Below are positions 12,042-23,422 of a stretch of DNA of 64,000 bases, one piece after another; position 1 is the first letter of the stretch; each line of letters begins with the position of its first letter. Under the pieces are notes generated by a model that saw only the letters and a list, made by a program, of their open reading frames with translations, had not been told where the DNA came from and did not search any database. Where the stretch lies: the NCBI RefSeq assembly GCF_033807575.1, contig NC_084708.1, positions 5,542,501 to 5,606,500 of the forward strand. Direction: 5' to 3'. The position numbers and the translations under genes are program-made. This stretch comes from Cydia pomonella (Eukaryota > Arthropoda > Insecta > Lepidoptera > Tortricidae).

Positions 12042-12704
12042 CATTATAGAAAGATATTATTATATTATAGAAAGCCCATCCACCTTAGGTTTCGTCAAAA
12101 CAGAATGTCCAACACATAAGTCATCTGCTACGTCAATCTCGTTCTCTCGCTTGTCATAAGTAATCGTCAACGCATCATTTACGCAACGCAAATTAATAAA
12201 AAAAAGAGTACAATAATGAGTTTATATATATTTTGTATTGATTGTGTTTTTATATTTTACTTTTATATTCATATTATAAATGACCTAGCTTACGATATAA
12301 AAGATATTAATAAAGAGAAAACCTACATCCTAATCCGGTAAGTACCCGGCACAAATGTCCCCATAATACCAGCGGCTTACATTTGTAATTATAATATGAT
12401 GTGTGCAATAAATATAAATGAAATTATGAGTGAAAATCATGTTTGCTTAAATCAATATGAAGATAATTAATTATTTATATCAATACTCTAAATCTAAACC
12501 TATAAATAAAACGTAGTCCCCGTAGTAGAGGTTTGGTTCCCTCTTTCGGTTTGATTATCGTTTTCTCTAGCTTCCTATGATCACCTTCTTGCTCGGTAAT
12601 AAGGGTTAATTTTGATAAGCTAGTAAATAACAGTGCAACCCAGTTTCTATGAAACCAAAATTTCGTGATAGTAAACAACGTCCTCGAAATAAATGTCTAT
12701 AAAT

Positions 12705-12986
12705 TTTGAATGGCCTCCTTGCCTAGTTGGTAGTGGCCTTGCCTACGCGGAGGACTTGAGTTCGAATCCTGGTAAGGACATTTATTTGTGTGCTTATCAC
12801 AATTATTTGTTCCTGAGTTATGGATGTTTTCTATGTATATTTCAAGTGTTTATATAATATATATATATATATCGTCGTTTATTACCCACAACTCAAGCTT
12901 TGTTGATCTTATTTACTGTGTTGAAACTGACGGAGTTTGTGTAAGATTGTCATATAAGTATAATATATATTTATCAAAAAATGTGA
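12705..12986 (+). mobile_element. tRNA-related SINE, copy S3 (diverged)
   Basis: Head TTGCCTAGTTGGTAGTGGCC (A-box region), then GAGTTCGAATCCTGGTAAG (B box), then TTTATTTGTGTG, GTTTTCTATGTAT and a (TA)n stretch before the tail. It is more diverged than the other copies. It is flanked by unusually long direct repeats (12,666-12,704 and 12,987-13,026). Confidence 0.8.
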
Positions 12987-13598
12987 GTAATAGTAAACAA
13001 CGCGCTCGAAATAATTGTCTATAAATACGACAAAGTGGGTGCAGGCTACCGGTTGCCAAATATCTAACAAATAGTAGGATTTGTAGTAAATTTTTGTGTG
13101 GGGTAGTCAGATTATTCATCTTCGTCATGACGCTAATTGCGTCATAGCTTCTAAAGTTCCATTTCAGTACATAGTTTGACCGTTGGCTGCCTCATTTCAA
13201 ACATAGACAGAGATAATCATGCTGTCTTTGTCTTACGTTAGTACTAGCACCCAAAAGAAAGGGATAAGTAGTTTTTTGCTTATTTACTGGCAAATTTGGT
13301 TCGAGAAATGAATGTTTTGATTTCGTATTGAACTTTATGATATAGTTAATTGAAATGAATTTTGTTTGTTTGAGAAACCAATAAAACAAAAGAAATATGC
13401 TACTTTTTTTGGTTTATGAAAGTTTCTAATTAGATTGAAACGGAGTGTACATTGTAACGAAAATTGGGTCTTACGAGGATATTTGAAGCAAAAACTATCA
13501 GTTAAATCTTACGTATTCATAAACAGGTATAAGGGCCAAATTATAATAGAACAGGCCAAGTAAGTATTATTTTATTAGTAACCCTTAATCACGAGCAC

Positions 13599-13600
<2 letters not shown>

Positions 13601-13649
<49 letters not shown>
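13601..13649. repeat. (TA)n microsatellite
   Basis: About 24 uninterrupted TA dinucleotides. Length is likely to vary between individuals and assemblies. Confidence 0.95.
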
Positions 13650-13654
<5 letters not shown>

Positions 13655-13736
13655 TTATGTATCTAATGTATATAGTCACTATATTTAAATATTACGAAAT
13701 ATCTAGCTAAGATATAGTATTCTGTATCACTTGATT

Positions 13737-13862
13737 GTTTCCACCCACCCACCTTGACATTTTTCTGTTTGACCCTATGGTTGACTGGTAGAGAATGCCA
13801 TGAGGCATTAAGTCCACCATTTGCACCTTTTTTGATGTGCAATAAAGTTTAAATAAAAAAAC
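13737..13862 (+). mobile_element. LINE/SINE 3'-end fragment (GGCATTAAGTCC family), copy 1
   Basis: Contains GGTTGACTGGTAGAGAATGC, GAGGCATTAAGTCCACCATT and GTGCAATAAAGTTTAAATAA, ending in A-runs. The AATAAA lies a few bases before the tail, as in poly-adenylated retroelements. A reversed relative is at 46.80-46.92 kb. Confidence 0.65.
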
Positions 13863-14214
13863 ATATAAAATTTAATTTACACTGACATTGATTTTGAAAG
13901 TAACAGGTGCCTATCTACGTTCATTGTTAGTAAATATTTCGCAACCCCAAACAGCAAGCCCGTGAAAATATCAAAAATCTCTATTAGTATAAAACTAAAT
14001 AGAAAAATTTAAAAATATAATTAATTGTTTCATATAACCGTCAGCGCAGCCTCCGAGCGACCCACATAGCGTCCGCGCTACTGCGAGTAGCGTCAGCAAA
14101 CTAAGTTGAACGATTATTAAAAAAGGGATCAAACCTAAACTACGAGGGTTCGAAAATACGACGAAACATGCCGAGAAAAGATAGGCACCGCCTTTTGCCC
14201 TTTGTCTCGTCATG

Positions 14215-14240
14215 GCGGGGGCACGGGGCCGTGCCCCCGC
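14215..14240. other. Perfect GC hairpin, 12-bp stem
   Basis: GCGGGGGCACGG is followed, after GG, by its exact complement CCGTGCCCCCGC. The stem is entirely out of character with the AT-rich surroundings. Could be the terminus of a foldback element or a structured 3' end. Confidence 0.75.
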
Positions 14241-14766
14241 TTGGTAAATAGTCTGGAATTTTGCAGGTTATATTATAAATACGACAAAGAATAAATAAAA
14301 TAATAATAGAATTATAAATACGTAACTATATAAATATACTTTGTATGAAATGTGTAAAAATAAACCAATGACCTCGAAAAAGGACGATAAAACGCTGGAT
14401 AAAAAAATGTAGAGGTCGAAAACACACCGCGAGGAATAATATGAATGTATTAGAAAGGTTATTTTTAGAATCCATACGCTATGTGTTGAATGTGAATAAC
14501 AAAGCTAATACGTGCAATATTTTATGGACATCGTTCACATATATATGATGGCAAGCGCAGTAATATAATAATCAGCAATAAAATAAGGTTTAAATTTTAA
14601 ATATGAAGGAATTATTAATCCAATATCAATATAACTATATATATTGGATTGCATCAAGCCCAAAGTACTAACAAAAAAACGAATATGAGTAAATAAAAAG
14701 AATAAGTAATAAATGCGTAAATCAATACTATATATAAACTATTTAAAATGTCTAAACCTTAAATGA

Positions 14767-15726
14767 TCTAAACATTCTCATGCTTCGGCAGGCCTTGTTG
14801 CAAAGATTCTCTCCATGAACTGTGGCAACATCTGCCTTCCTTTCATGCAGGAGGCTCTTGACGAGTGGTCTACTCGGTCGTCTGCAGGGACGCAGCCGAG
14901 CGACCCTGCTTTGCAGAGACTCTGGGACGACACCTTGTGTGATCTAACATATTCGCAATTACTAGCTCAAGCGGTTAGGGTTGAAGATATGGCCCGGCTC
15001 AAAGCGGTAAGACAACTTGAATCGGGGGCCTGGTTGCAGGCACTGCCTTCGCCACATTTGGGGACCCTACTGGACAAAGACACCTTGAGAGTAGGAGTCG
15101 CCTTACGGCTGGGTTCCAAGGTGTGTGAGCCCCATCGCTGTATATGTGGAATGATGGTGGAAGCGAATGGACACCATGGCCTGAGCTGCTCCCGGTCTGC
15201 GGGGCGGTTCCCGAGACACCATGCGATCAATGATTTAATACGTCGTACCATGGTCTCGGCGAACGTGCCTTGCATTCTGGAGCCTCAAGGCTTAAGCCGT
15301 ACAGACGGCAAGCGCCCCGATGGCCTAACGCTGGTTCCATGGGCCAAAGGCCGCTGCTTGCTGTGGGATGCAACTTGCGTGAGTACATTTGCGCCTACTC
15401 ATCTTGCTCCCACTAGCAGGTTGGCAGGCGCAGCCGCGGAAAATGCCGCGAGGCTCAAGCGATTAAAATATGCCAACCTGGAACCAGCGTACGATTTTGT
15501 TCCGGTTGCGGTCGAAACGGCTGGGCCGTGGTGTTCGGAGGCGAAAAAATTGGTTAGAGATTTGGGGCGGCGTCTACGTGACAGAGGGTGCGATCCCCGT
15601 TCAGGCTCCTACTTAGTCCAACAAATATCGCTTGCCATCCAGCGCGGCAATTCCGCAAGTATTTTTGGTACTTTTGGACTGGGGAGTCGGAATGGGGTGG
15701 ATATTTTAAGTAGGGCAGTATATTAA
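14767..15726 (+). pseudogene. 5'-truncated RLE-type LINE, C-terminal domain (copy 2, best preserved)
   Basis: The frame is open from 14767 (after a TGA) and has its first ATG at 14815, giving 303 codons. From the ATG, residues 104-125 hold Cys and His that fit C-x1-C-x8-H-x4-C (C109, C111, H120, C125), the zinc knuckle spacing described for R2-type elements. RHHAI follows at 134-138, RPD at 167-169 and WDAT at 184-187, matching the RHxxI and RPD...D signature of a restriction-like endonuclease. The tail is IQRGNSASIFGTF. The reverse transcriptase is absent, so it is a 5'-truncated copy and the ATG is probably internal to a larger ORF. It is followed by a T-rich 3' UTR (15,727 to about 15,950). 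The catalytic residues look intact in this copy. Confidence 0.8.
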
Positions 15727-15959
15727 TTAATTGTGTTTTTTTTTTTTTTTTTTTTAGTTTTAGTGTTTTTGTTTGCTTTTTTTTGACTTTTATGTACATG
15801 CGTTTGGTTTTTAGATTTTAAATTTAGACATAGTGATTTTTGTGTATGTAATGTTATTTGTATTATCATTAGATTGTATATGGATTATATTTGTTTTAAC
15901 ATAAATATAAACTAAAAGTAAACCTGCCTACTGTAAACCGCCCCGGGCTGCTCCCGACG

Positions 15960-17450
15960 TAAAGAATCAGTATAAATTATTAATTTCCTTTCACATAGTA
16001 CGGATTTTCCAATTAATATTTCTGTTCACTACTGTCATCAAGTAATGTTTTTAATTGCTTAACACGGTTGCTTTAATTATAATTATCAGGGGTGTTAACA
16101 GGAAATTGCAATGAAAAAATAGGAAAATTGCAATAACAGGAAACACGTTGGTGAACATTAATGAAATGGAATAATCCGCCATTTGATTGACGCAAATCAA
16201 GGAGAACAAAATACCCTTAAGTCATTTTTTTGCATGTTTTCGTAATCGTATGTAAGTGCATAATAACTTGTGTATTAATATACGAGTGGACGAATTTAAG
16301 AATCTACACTATTCTTCTCTTTAATTAAACTGCAATATAATAAGTATTAAATTTTAAACCATCATAATAACTATGAAGACGTTAATATTCTTATTACCGA
16401 ACCGCAATTTTCCTTTTTGGACATAATTAGTTGAAAACTGTCTGTCTCCGAGAGTAAATACTGTAAATTAATTAATAGTCCATACATGTATACAAACAAT
16501 TTCATAATTAAGTTAGTAACAGTAAGTTTCCTTATATTATCAGTAAATTTGCTTTAATTAAATAAAACATAACATTAGATTCTTTACAATTGCTTTTGCT
16601 GAGTCTTTCGCAGTTGCTTATTATTTATTATGTATTTATAAACTCTGGCTAGTGAGTCCTGTTATAAGTCATTTTTTTGTTCTTTACGATATGGCAACTA
16701 ATCAAATATATCATTTAATATTGTATTAATTTTATTTTTTGACCGCTTTTTTGTGTTGCGTTTTTCTGGCTAACGTCTCATAATATACTTTTTATCGTTG
16801 ACTCTAACATTTTATTAATGATCAAACGAACTTCTTGAAGTGAAGTTCGATTGATATTACAGAAGTCACTTAATTTGAAGATATAATATTAAAACCTGTC
16901 TCATAACTAACGTACCTATCTAGCTGCCAAGAAATAGGTACTGCACTCAGAATAATTGGCTACGTCCTACCATGCTGACGGTACTCGCAGCAGGAATAAG
17001 AGCGCGGTTTGTTTATCGTCACAAACTGTTGAATATTTATTTTGTTAACTCACATTATCGCACGCTCTGTGGGAACCGAGACTACGTCGGATGTATACAG
17101 AATTATAAACAATATGGATTACATAATAACTCCCAAACATGTTATTGTTTAGTTACGACAGGTGTTTTATTCTAAGGTAAAACTACTCTTAGTTTCTTTG
17201 AATATATATAATTTAGTCATGAAAAGATTGTTTGAAACTTTTTAGATTTACTGTAAAGGAGAAACGGCCTAACGATGAGGAAGACACATATTTGTTGTAG
17301 ATTATATATGGTTTTTTTTCTCAGCTACATTCAGCTGTCGCTTGTACTCGTAGAATCCATTCCATAATGACAGCGAAAGTCAGTTCTAAATTCAAATAAA
17401 CCAGTCACTGCCCAACGTCAATGAAGGCTGCAAAGGTGGCAAACCCTTAT
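15960..17450. other. AT-rich non-coding stretch
   Basis: No supportable gene or repeat. A 67-codon frame at 16,972-17,175 has no recognisable features. Confidence 0.45.
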
Positions 17451-17600
17451 TTTATGTATGTTTGTATGTATGTATAAACTCTTTATTACAAAACACAAAA
17501 CATAAATATAGCACAGGATACGCAGTACAAAGGCGAACTTATCCCTTTAAGGGATTTCTTTCAGTTAACCTTTGACGATCCTTTAATTTTGTTTAAAAAC
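17450..17600 (-). mobile_element. LINE 3'-end fragment (GGATAAGTTCGCC family), reversed
   Basis: Begins with ATGTATGTTTGTATGTATGT (a tail repeat), then AAACTCTTTATTAC (complement of AATAAAGAG), then GTACAAAGGCGAACTTATCC and CTTTAAGGGAT. The same signature lies in plus orientation at 28.47-28.56 and 28.69-28.80 kb. Confidence 0.65.
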
Positions 17601-18279
17601 AAGTTCATAATTAAGTTAGTAACACTTAATTAATATTTCTCAGCTGCTTTTCGGTGAAGGCAAATACAGTGAGGCAACCCTTATTACATAAAAAAAAAAT
17701 CAAAGCTTTATCTCCAATCCGTATTAGATTAAAGTGGGGACCATAGTCCAAGTGTATAATGAAAGGACCATCCCAGCAGTAGATGTCATCGTTATTTAGA
17801 TTTTATGCAAAACTGCTTTCTTTTATTTTATCGCGCGCGTGATGTTTTCTTAAAAAAATGCTAAACAAAAGCTTCATAATTTAGGATATTTATATATATA
17901 TCCGAATATTTATAGAACTTGCTAAAACACACCTAAAATCTAAAATCAAAACAGAGTCATAGTGAGAACCTCTTCGTTTTTTGTGTTAAAAATAAGTATC
18001 CGTCTCAAGTTCTAACCTTCTCGACTAATCCATATGAACGCTATAATACTATACCTAACGCGCATGACCTCCGCCGCGGAGCCGTGATGCATGGCTTCCC
18101 TTGTGTTAAGAAAATTCTCTAGTTCCCACATTATCTACAATGTCAAGCCGAACATGTAGCAATTTGGGCATATGGCGGCAAGGTCGTCTAATTGTAGTCC
18201 CGAATTTATTATTATAGGCTGCGAGTGAAACATCATCTTATGACGTCATGGCAATATGGCCGTGTAGGTTCCCTGCTCG

Positions 18280-18475
18280 ATGGAGTCTAGACTTATTCAG
18301 TACCAAGATTTTTTCTTCCTCGCGTTGTCGCGGCATTTTGCCACGGCTCATGAGACCCTGGGGTCCGCTTGGAAACTAATCCCAAGAATTGGCATAGACA
18401 CTAGTTTTAACGAAAACGACTGCCATCTGACCTTCCAACCCAGAGTAATAAGATTAAGACATAAAAATGGTTGAA
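18280..18475 (+). repeat. Dispersed lepidopteran repeat (GTTGTCGCGGCATTTTGCC)
   Basis: The segment CCTCGCGTTGTCGCGGCATT then GCCACGGCTCATGAGACC, GGGTCCGCTTGG and CTGCCATCTGACCTTCCAAC is one I recall as a common dispersed repeat in Lepidoptera. A short relative (CCCTCGCGTTGTCCCGGCAT) is at 32,018-32,050. The 64-codon frame across it is not considered a gene. Confidence 0.55.
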
Positions 18476-19290
18476 ATTGAGGTACTCACCTGAAAAAATA
18501 ATAAAGTAGTTTAAAGATCGAAATTTACAATAGGAAATAAATATGAAGAAAAAGGACAGTCACAGTTTGTAAGTAGTCACAAATGTTATAAAGAAATCAC
18601 TAAATTATTAGTTTTTAAATACATAGTTATTTCTGAATTTACACGTCATTGTAGAAGAAAACTCCTTTACTAATATGGACGAAGCTAGAGTGTACTAGCA
18701 TATTACTCTACTACATTACATTATAGGTAAATAACAATTATATTATAAATGTATTATTGTGTAACAAAAATTACAATTATTCCCGACCAATTATAGCTAA
18801 TCTAATACACAATTTGGCCTCAGTGAGTTTCGTAATTAGTGTTATCACTTGTTTGTTATGAAAACCCTTTTTCCTGGTATATTTCTGTTGTTTGTGACAT
18901 TTATTCTATCAATATTACATTTTAGGAATGTGATGTATTGTTTAATACAATCAATTACAATTCATTACTATTAAAAACTAGACTACATTGCTAAATAAAA
19001 ACGTAATAAACGTTTATTTAATTTATAAACTATAAAACTAAATCTAAAATAATCCCCCCTGGATCGTACCTGGCTCAAAGGTCCCCATTATTCCCGCTGC
19101 GTTTCCGTTTGTTTAATTAGGCTATTAAGTTCTTCAATAAGTTTGATTAGTAACGTAATGAAATTGTACTTAATTTGTTGTGCCATTAAAGTCTGGTCCT
19201 GCTATTTTGTGCTCAACTTTCACAAATATGTTTAAGATAGAACAATCTACTTTTAATTTCTAATACGAGCAAAGTAAGATACATGCGTAT

Positions 19291-21397
19291 TAAAAAAAAC
19301 TGGACAAGTGCGAGTCGGACTCGCCCACCGAGGGTTCCGTACTTTTTAGTATTTGTTGTTATAGCGGCAACATAAATATATCCCAACTAGCACACTAGTG
19401 GATATAGCAGCCTATTTTGCAACTTTTAGCTCTACAATAGCGCTTTAAGGGTTCAGAAAGTGATTTTAAGTTCTACTATTGCTTCTGTAACTGCTCATAG
19501 CCGTAAATATCACTAGAGGTAGCAGAAACTGAACCAAATGCCACTCTAGGCTTTATAAGAGTTCATTTTACAACCCATTTGCCGTCTATAGCTTTAAAAG
19601 AGAGTTAAAACATATATGTTAAAGCTTAAGGCTGCTAAAAAGCTTCTATTGCCGCTGCTGTACGCTTCAGAACTGCATAAAGACTTTAATGGCAGACTTT
19701 TAAACGGAACTGTATAAAAGATATATTTATCACTGTTCTGCCACTGAAAGTTTTATTGCAGAAGTGATTTGTACTTTTGCGCAGACTTAAGTAGCAATTA
19801 GAGCGACTGTTTTACTAATAGCGACATTAAGGCTTCACAATAGAAGCAGGAGCGTAATTGACACATTGCCTACTTTTTTGGATACATTCTGCCATTTTTA
19901 TTAGAGAAGTTACATTTTATAAAATATTTGAGCCAGTTTAAAAGAAATATGGACCTGAAAGCATGGAAGTTCAAACAAAGAACTGGTGAATATCGCAAGA
20001 AAGTACGGAGACTTTTTTAAGGTTATGCAGAAATTAAAAAAGACAACTGTGTGTGAGAATTCTGTAATTGAAATAATCAATAACACGTAAGTTAAAAACT
20101 CATTACGTGAGAGTGATTTAGCTTTCATTTATAATACTCTATTAATTTAATTTATTCTTTAAGGGATTCATTGGAAACAAACAAAAATAATGCGCCAAGT
20201 TCGAGTTCTACCAACACAAGCGAGGGTCCCGTAGATGGACAGATGCACAGTTCTTGTTTATCTTGTTGTTCATTATAAGTTTGAATTATTTTGAAAGGCA
20301 TTCTGAAAACATGGTAAAACAAAGTGTTAAACAATTGAAAGAGCGAAAAATATAGAAGCAGCTACAAACGATCATCGTATTTTAGGGTTTTCAACGAGTT
20401 CTACGGATCTCTAAACAAATAACTATTAGTGTGGTTCGATACCTGCAGTAAGTACGAAATAAAAGTGATTGTAAAGACTTGACCTGCATTAGTGGTACAG
20501 GTATTACTTGGATCTTTAGAAAAGTGAAACTTAACGCTTTGACGCGCAGAGTGGAAGTATTACGGTTGAAGTTGCAAGTTAAAGCTGCTTCTCATAGACG
20601 CCATGTTTACAAGACAATTATTTATCATTACTTGAGAAATTTATAGGTTTTTGTCACAAATATCACAATTTGTAGTAAAATATAACTAAATATAGTACCA
20701 GCAACTTACTAAATACAAATGTAGTCAAGTATGTAACTTCAATATCGTGTAGGTATGTGATATAATATTATTTATATATTAATATTTTTACTTATTTTAC
20801 GATATTCTGAGGTAATTATTGAGGCGCGTTAAAAATACTCCAATAATATCAACTATATGCACGATAAACTGATCTGCGTTTTTAGCCACTTGCATATAAT
20901 ACAAAATGTAGCTCAAAAACATTTACCTTCACTTCACTATTTGTTATTCACTGTCTCAGGAACAATTCAGATGTATTTAATAAATGAGAGACAAGGTGAA
21001 TGATCAGATGATCGTCGATCCTTTATAATTCGTTCAGTTAAGCTGTCATTCATTCAATAAGCGCCACAAGAGATTTAGTGTGGTGTTAATTATTAGTTGC
21101 AGCTCCTGTAGCGCTGTTATGCCACTATTATGAAGTTCTAATTGAACGGTAGGTTGCAAAAACTTGTGCCCCTTTGGCTGCAAAGCGCCTGCATAAGGTC
21201 TGCAGTGCACGCTCTGGCGCTTGAGCTTGGCACCTTTCGGAATAATCGGATTAGCTCCAAAGCCCTTAAGCAACTAGTTGTGCTAGTTGGGATCACGGTT
21301 CATGAGATACAGCCTGGTGACAGACGGACGGACGGACGGACAGTGGAGTCTTAGTAATAGGGTCCCGTTTTACCCTTTGGGTACGGAACCCTAAAAA
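19291..21397. repeat. Dispersed repeat R, copy 2, split by a nested insertion
   Basis: The left part 19,291-19,380 (GACAAGTGCGAGTCGGACTC ... AGCGGCAACATAAATATA) and the right part 21,293-21,397 (TCACGGTTCATGAGATACAG ... GGGTACGGAACCCTAAAAA) align to the left and right of the uninterrupted copy at 60,199-60,389. About 25 bases present in that copy are missing at the break. A (GGAC)n tract lies near 21,327-21,340. Confidence 0.85.
19381..21292. mobile_element. 1.9-kb TIR element nested in repeat R
   Basis: Left end TCCCAACTAGCACACTAGTG. The complement of the right end is TCCCAACTAGCACAACTAGT, so the inverted repeats span about 20 bases with one indel. The insertion interrupts repeat R exactly at these ends. 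The interior has no reading frame over 80 codons, so it is non-autonomous. Short related motifs recur near the left side (TTCTACTATTG at 19,471, CTTCTATTGCC at 19,643) and in reverse (CAATAGAAG at 19,838), possibly subterminal binding repeats. No clear target duplication; superfamily unknown. Confidence 0.75.
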
Positions 21398-21482
21398 CAC
21401 GACTAAGTATATTTGGTGACTTGTTAATACATACCAACTTTATAAAGACAACGAGCAATATCTGGTTCCAATAAAACATTGA

Positions 21483-21540
21483 AAAGCGTATGCCCAGCCA
21501 TCCAGCAGTGGGACGTTGGTGATGATGCTTAGATATATTC
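21483..21540 (+). mobile_element. LINE 3'-terminal fragment (tail)
   Basis: GCGTATGCCCAGCCATCCAG then CAGTGGGACG and TGATGATG. This is the same 3' terminal signature as at 1.26 kb and typical of RTE-like LINE ends in Lepidoptera. Confidence 0.5.
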
Positions 21541-21674
21541 AGTGTTGGCCGAATATTACAAAACCGTAACGGACGGTTACAGTTTACGGTTCAATTTGTA
21601 ATGTTTATTGGTCAATTCTAATTAAGGTTCGGCCAATACTGGATATATTAGTATTTAATTACGTACTTACTCCG

Positions 21675-21800
21675 CTGGCTCAGTGACCAAAAATAAGACT
21701 TGGCCTTCGATATAAAACAGCATAACTTCTCTCGGCCCTGCGTTACTTCTCGCCAATCTCGCTCGGAATTCGCGCGGATCCACCTCCACCATGTCGCTCC
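21675..21800 (-). pseudogene. RTE-like LINE C-terminus, decayed and frameshifted
   Basis: On the minus strand it reads DMVEVDPREF, then after a frameshift RDWREVTQGREKLCCF and SKAKSYF. This corresponds to the same protein end as the fragment at 9.8 kb (DLREL...DWRETAQDRDQW...AKTHF). It is a related copy, not a gene. Confidence 0.6.
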
Positions 21801-21847
21801 AGCAATAATATCTGGGATAATAGGTTAGGTTAGGTTAGCCAGTAGGG

Positions 21848-21982
21848 CTAAGATTTCGGCGCTGTGGTGGCAGCATGGTTCCATTTTTATCACTTGTCAC
21901 TATACTCGTCACTTTCGCGCTTACATAGTTGTTAGAACGTGACAGGCATGGTGACAAATGATAAAGAGCCGACCATCATAAC
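21848..21982 (+). mobile_element. MITE family Q, copy 1
   Basis: GCAGCATGGTTCCATTTTTA ... TTAGAACGTGACAGGCATGG ... AGAGCCGACCATCAT. A reverse-complement copy is at 45.16-45.29 kb and a diverged copy at 47.33-47.44 kb. Inner GTGACA and TGTCAC motifs give it a partly palindromic plan. TTAGG-type repeats (GGTTAGGTTAGGTTAG, 21,821-21,836) sit just upstream but are too short to call telomeric. Confidence 0.7.
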
Positions 21983-22179
21983 CCTACATGTTAGGTTAGT
22001 TAGGTAACCCAATAAAATCCAATAACAAAAGTTTTCAAATCACCTGCAACACCGTAAACTAGGAATTTTAATAACCCGCAATAAACTGCTACATTTTACA
22101 ATCACCACAATCTTTCGCTTCGCTTACAAAATCATATCGCCGCGTGAAATTTATCTCACAAGTAGCTTTTCCAACGCAT

Positions 22180-22300
22180 CGCACGTTGGGCAACGGCGAA
22201 ATTGCCGGCGCTGGCGCAGCGTTGCGCCACTGTGTGGGTAGCGAGCGATACTAGTTCCCTTCCCGCACTAGAGCGTCAAAATATTCATTTAGGTTACGTT
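22180..22300. other. GC-rich patch with palindrome
   Basis: CGGCGCTGGCGCAGCGTTGC with GGCGCAGCGTTGCGCC forming an imperfect palindrome. No reading frame or promoter motif that I can support. Possibly part of an old MITE. Confidence 0.3.
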
Positions 22301-23170
22301 GGGAAGTGAATGAAGTAACGACGGAAATAAAGTATTGAATTGATTTTTACGAATTATTTGACGGTTTCGGTAACTTACGTTAATTAGTTTATAGGGATCG
22401 TTGCAACCGAATTGAAGGGACTACATATAATCAGTATGGGCCAAAAAATTTTTGGTAGCTTCTATCAAATAAATAAAACAGAAAAGTGCTATTTCTGACT
22501 GACTGTTGACAAAAAACAAGACAACGAATATAATTTTGACCCGTGTACGTGCGTTACTCTAAATGATTTTTTCCAAAGTTATATTTCTACTCTATTAGTC
22601 ATATACCTATTAAAAATGTAAGAATGAAATGATAAATAAGAATTGATTAAAAAGTTTGGTAATGCTTTGGTAATGAAACGTAGTAGAATATTAAATATTA
22701 TGGTTATAAATACATTAATAAAGTAGGTATCAAGTGAACGTAATAAGGGAACACCGTATCAAGTGTACCACATAGAAACATGCCATGTTGAGAGAACCTA
22801 CAACAAGGGTAATAATAAAGTTAATGGAGCATCAATTTAATTACGTATTACAATTTTATCGTAGTCATAAAATAACAAACGAATGGGTACGTAATTATTT
22901 CGCAATCTACTATCGTTCCAGCACTTCTTCTTAGCTCATCAAACCAAGACCAAAAACAGCCCGTTGTCGGAAATAATTCGTGTATATCTTCTTTCCAACA
23001 ATCCTTTTATTGTAGATTCAACTGGGTTTGGCAACGAATTATAAATAGAAGTCTATAAATAGAAGATAGTATATTGTATCTATAAATACAAGTCTGATTA
23101 GAGTTCAATAATCGGCCAAGAGCATGTCGTGTCGGGCTATGCTCAGATTGCTCTGTGTAGGGTTTCTTAG

Positions 23171-23366
23171 TTACGCAGCGTCTTATGTGAGCGATGACTC
23201 GCGAATGCGACGCGGCGCGGCGCGGCTCGGCGGCATTCGCGTTCACAACGAGATCGCCCACGTAGGACACTTCCATAAGTATCAAAGCTTTGAATTCACC
23301 CGCGCCGCGCCGCGCCGCGCAGCTTCGCGTTCGCGAGTTATTCGCTCACGTAAGACGCTGCGTTAC
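23171..23366. mobile_element. GC-rich MITE with about 50-bp imperfect inverted repeats
   Basis: Left TTACGCAGCGTCTTATGTGA, then GACTCGCGAATGCGACG and (GCGCG) runs. The complement of the right end reads GTAACGCAGCGTCTTACGTG, then AACTCGCGAACGCGAAG and GCGCG runs. It is inserted in a sequence containing CCAAGAGCATGTCG, which itself looks repetitive. The open frames on both strands here are products of the GC-rich palindrome. Confidence 0.75.
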
Positions 23367-23422
23367 CATTCTGTCAGAACGGGCCAAACGGGGCTATTGA
23401 TTAGTAACATCATCAACATCTC

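Noticed and set aside
21821..21836. (TTAGG)n telomeric repeat
   Set aside because: Only three units; too short to indicate a telomere or an interstitial telomeric array.
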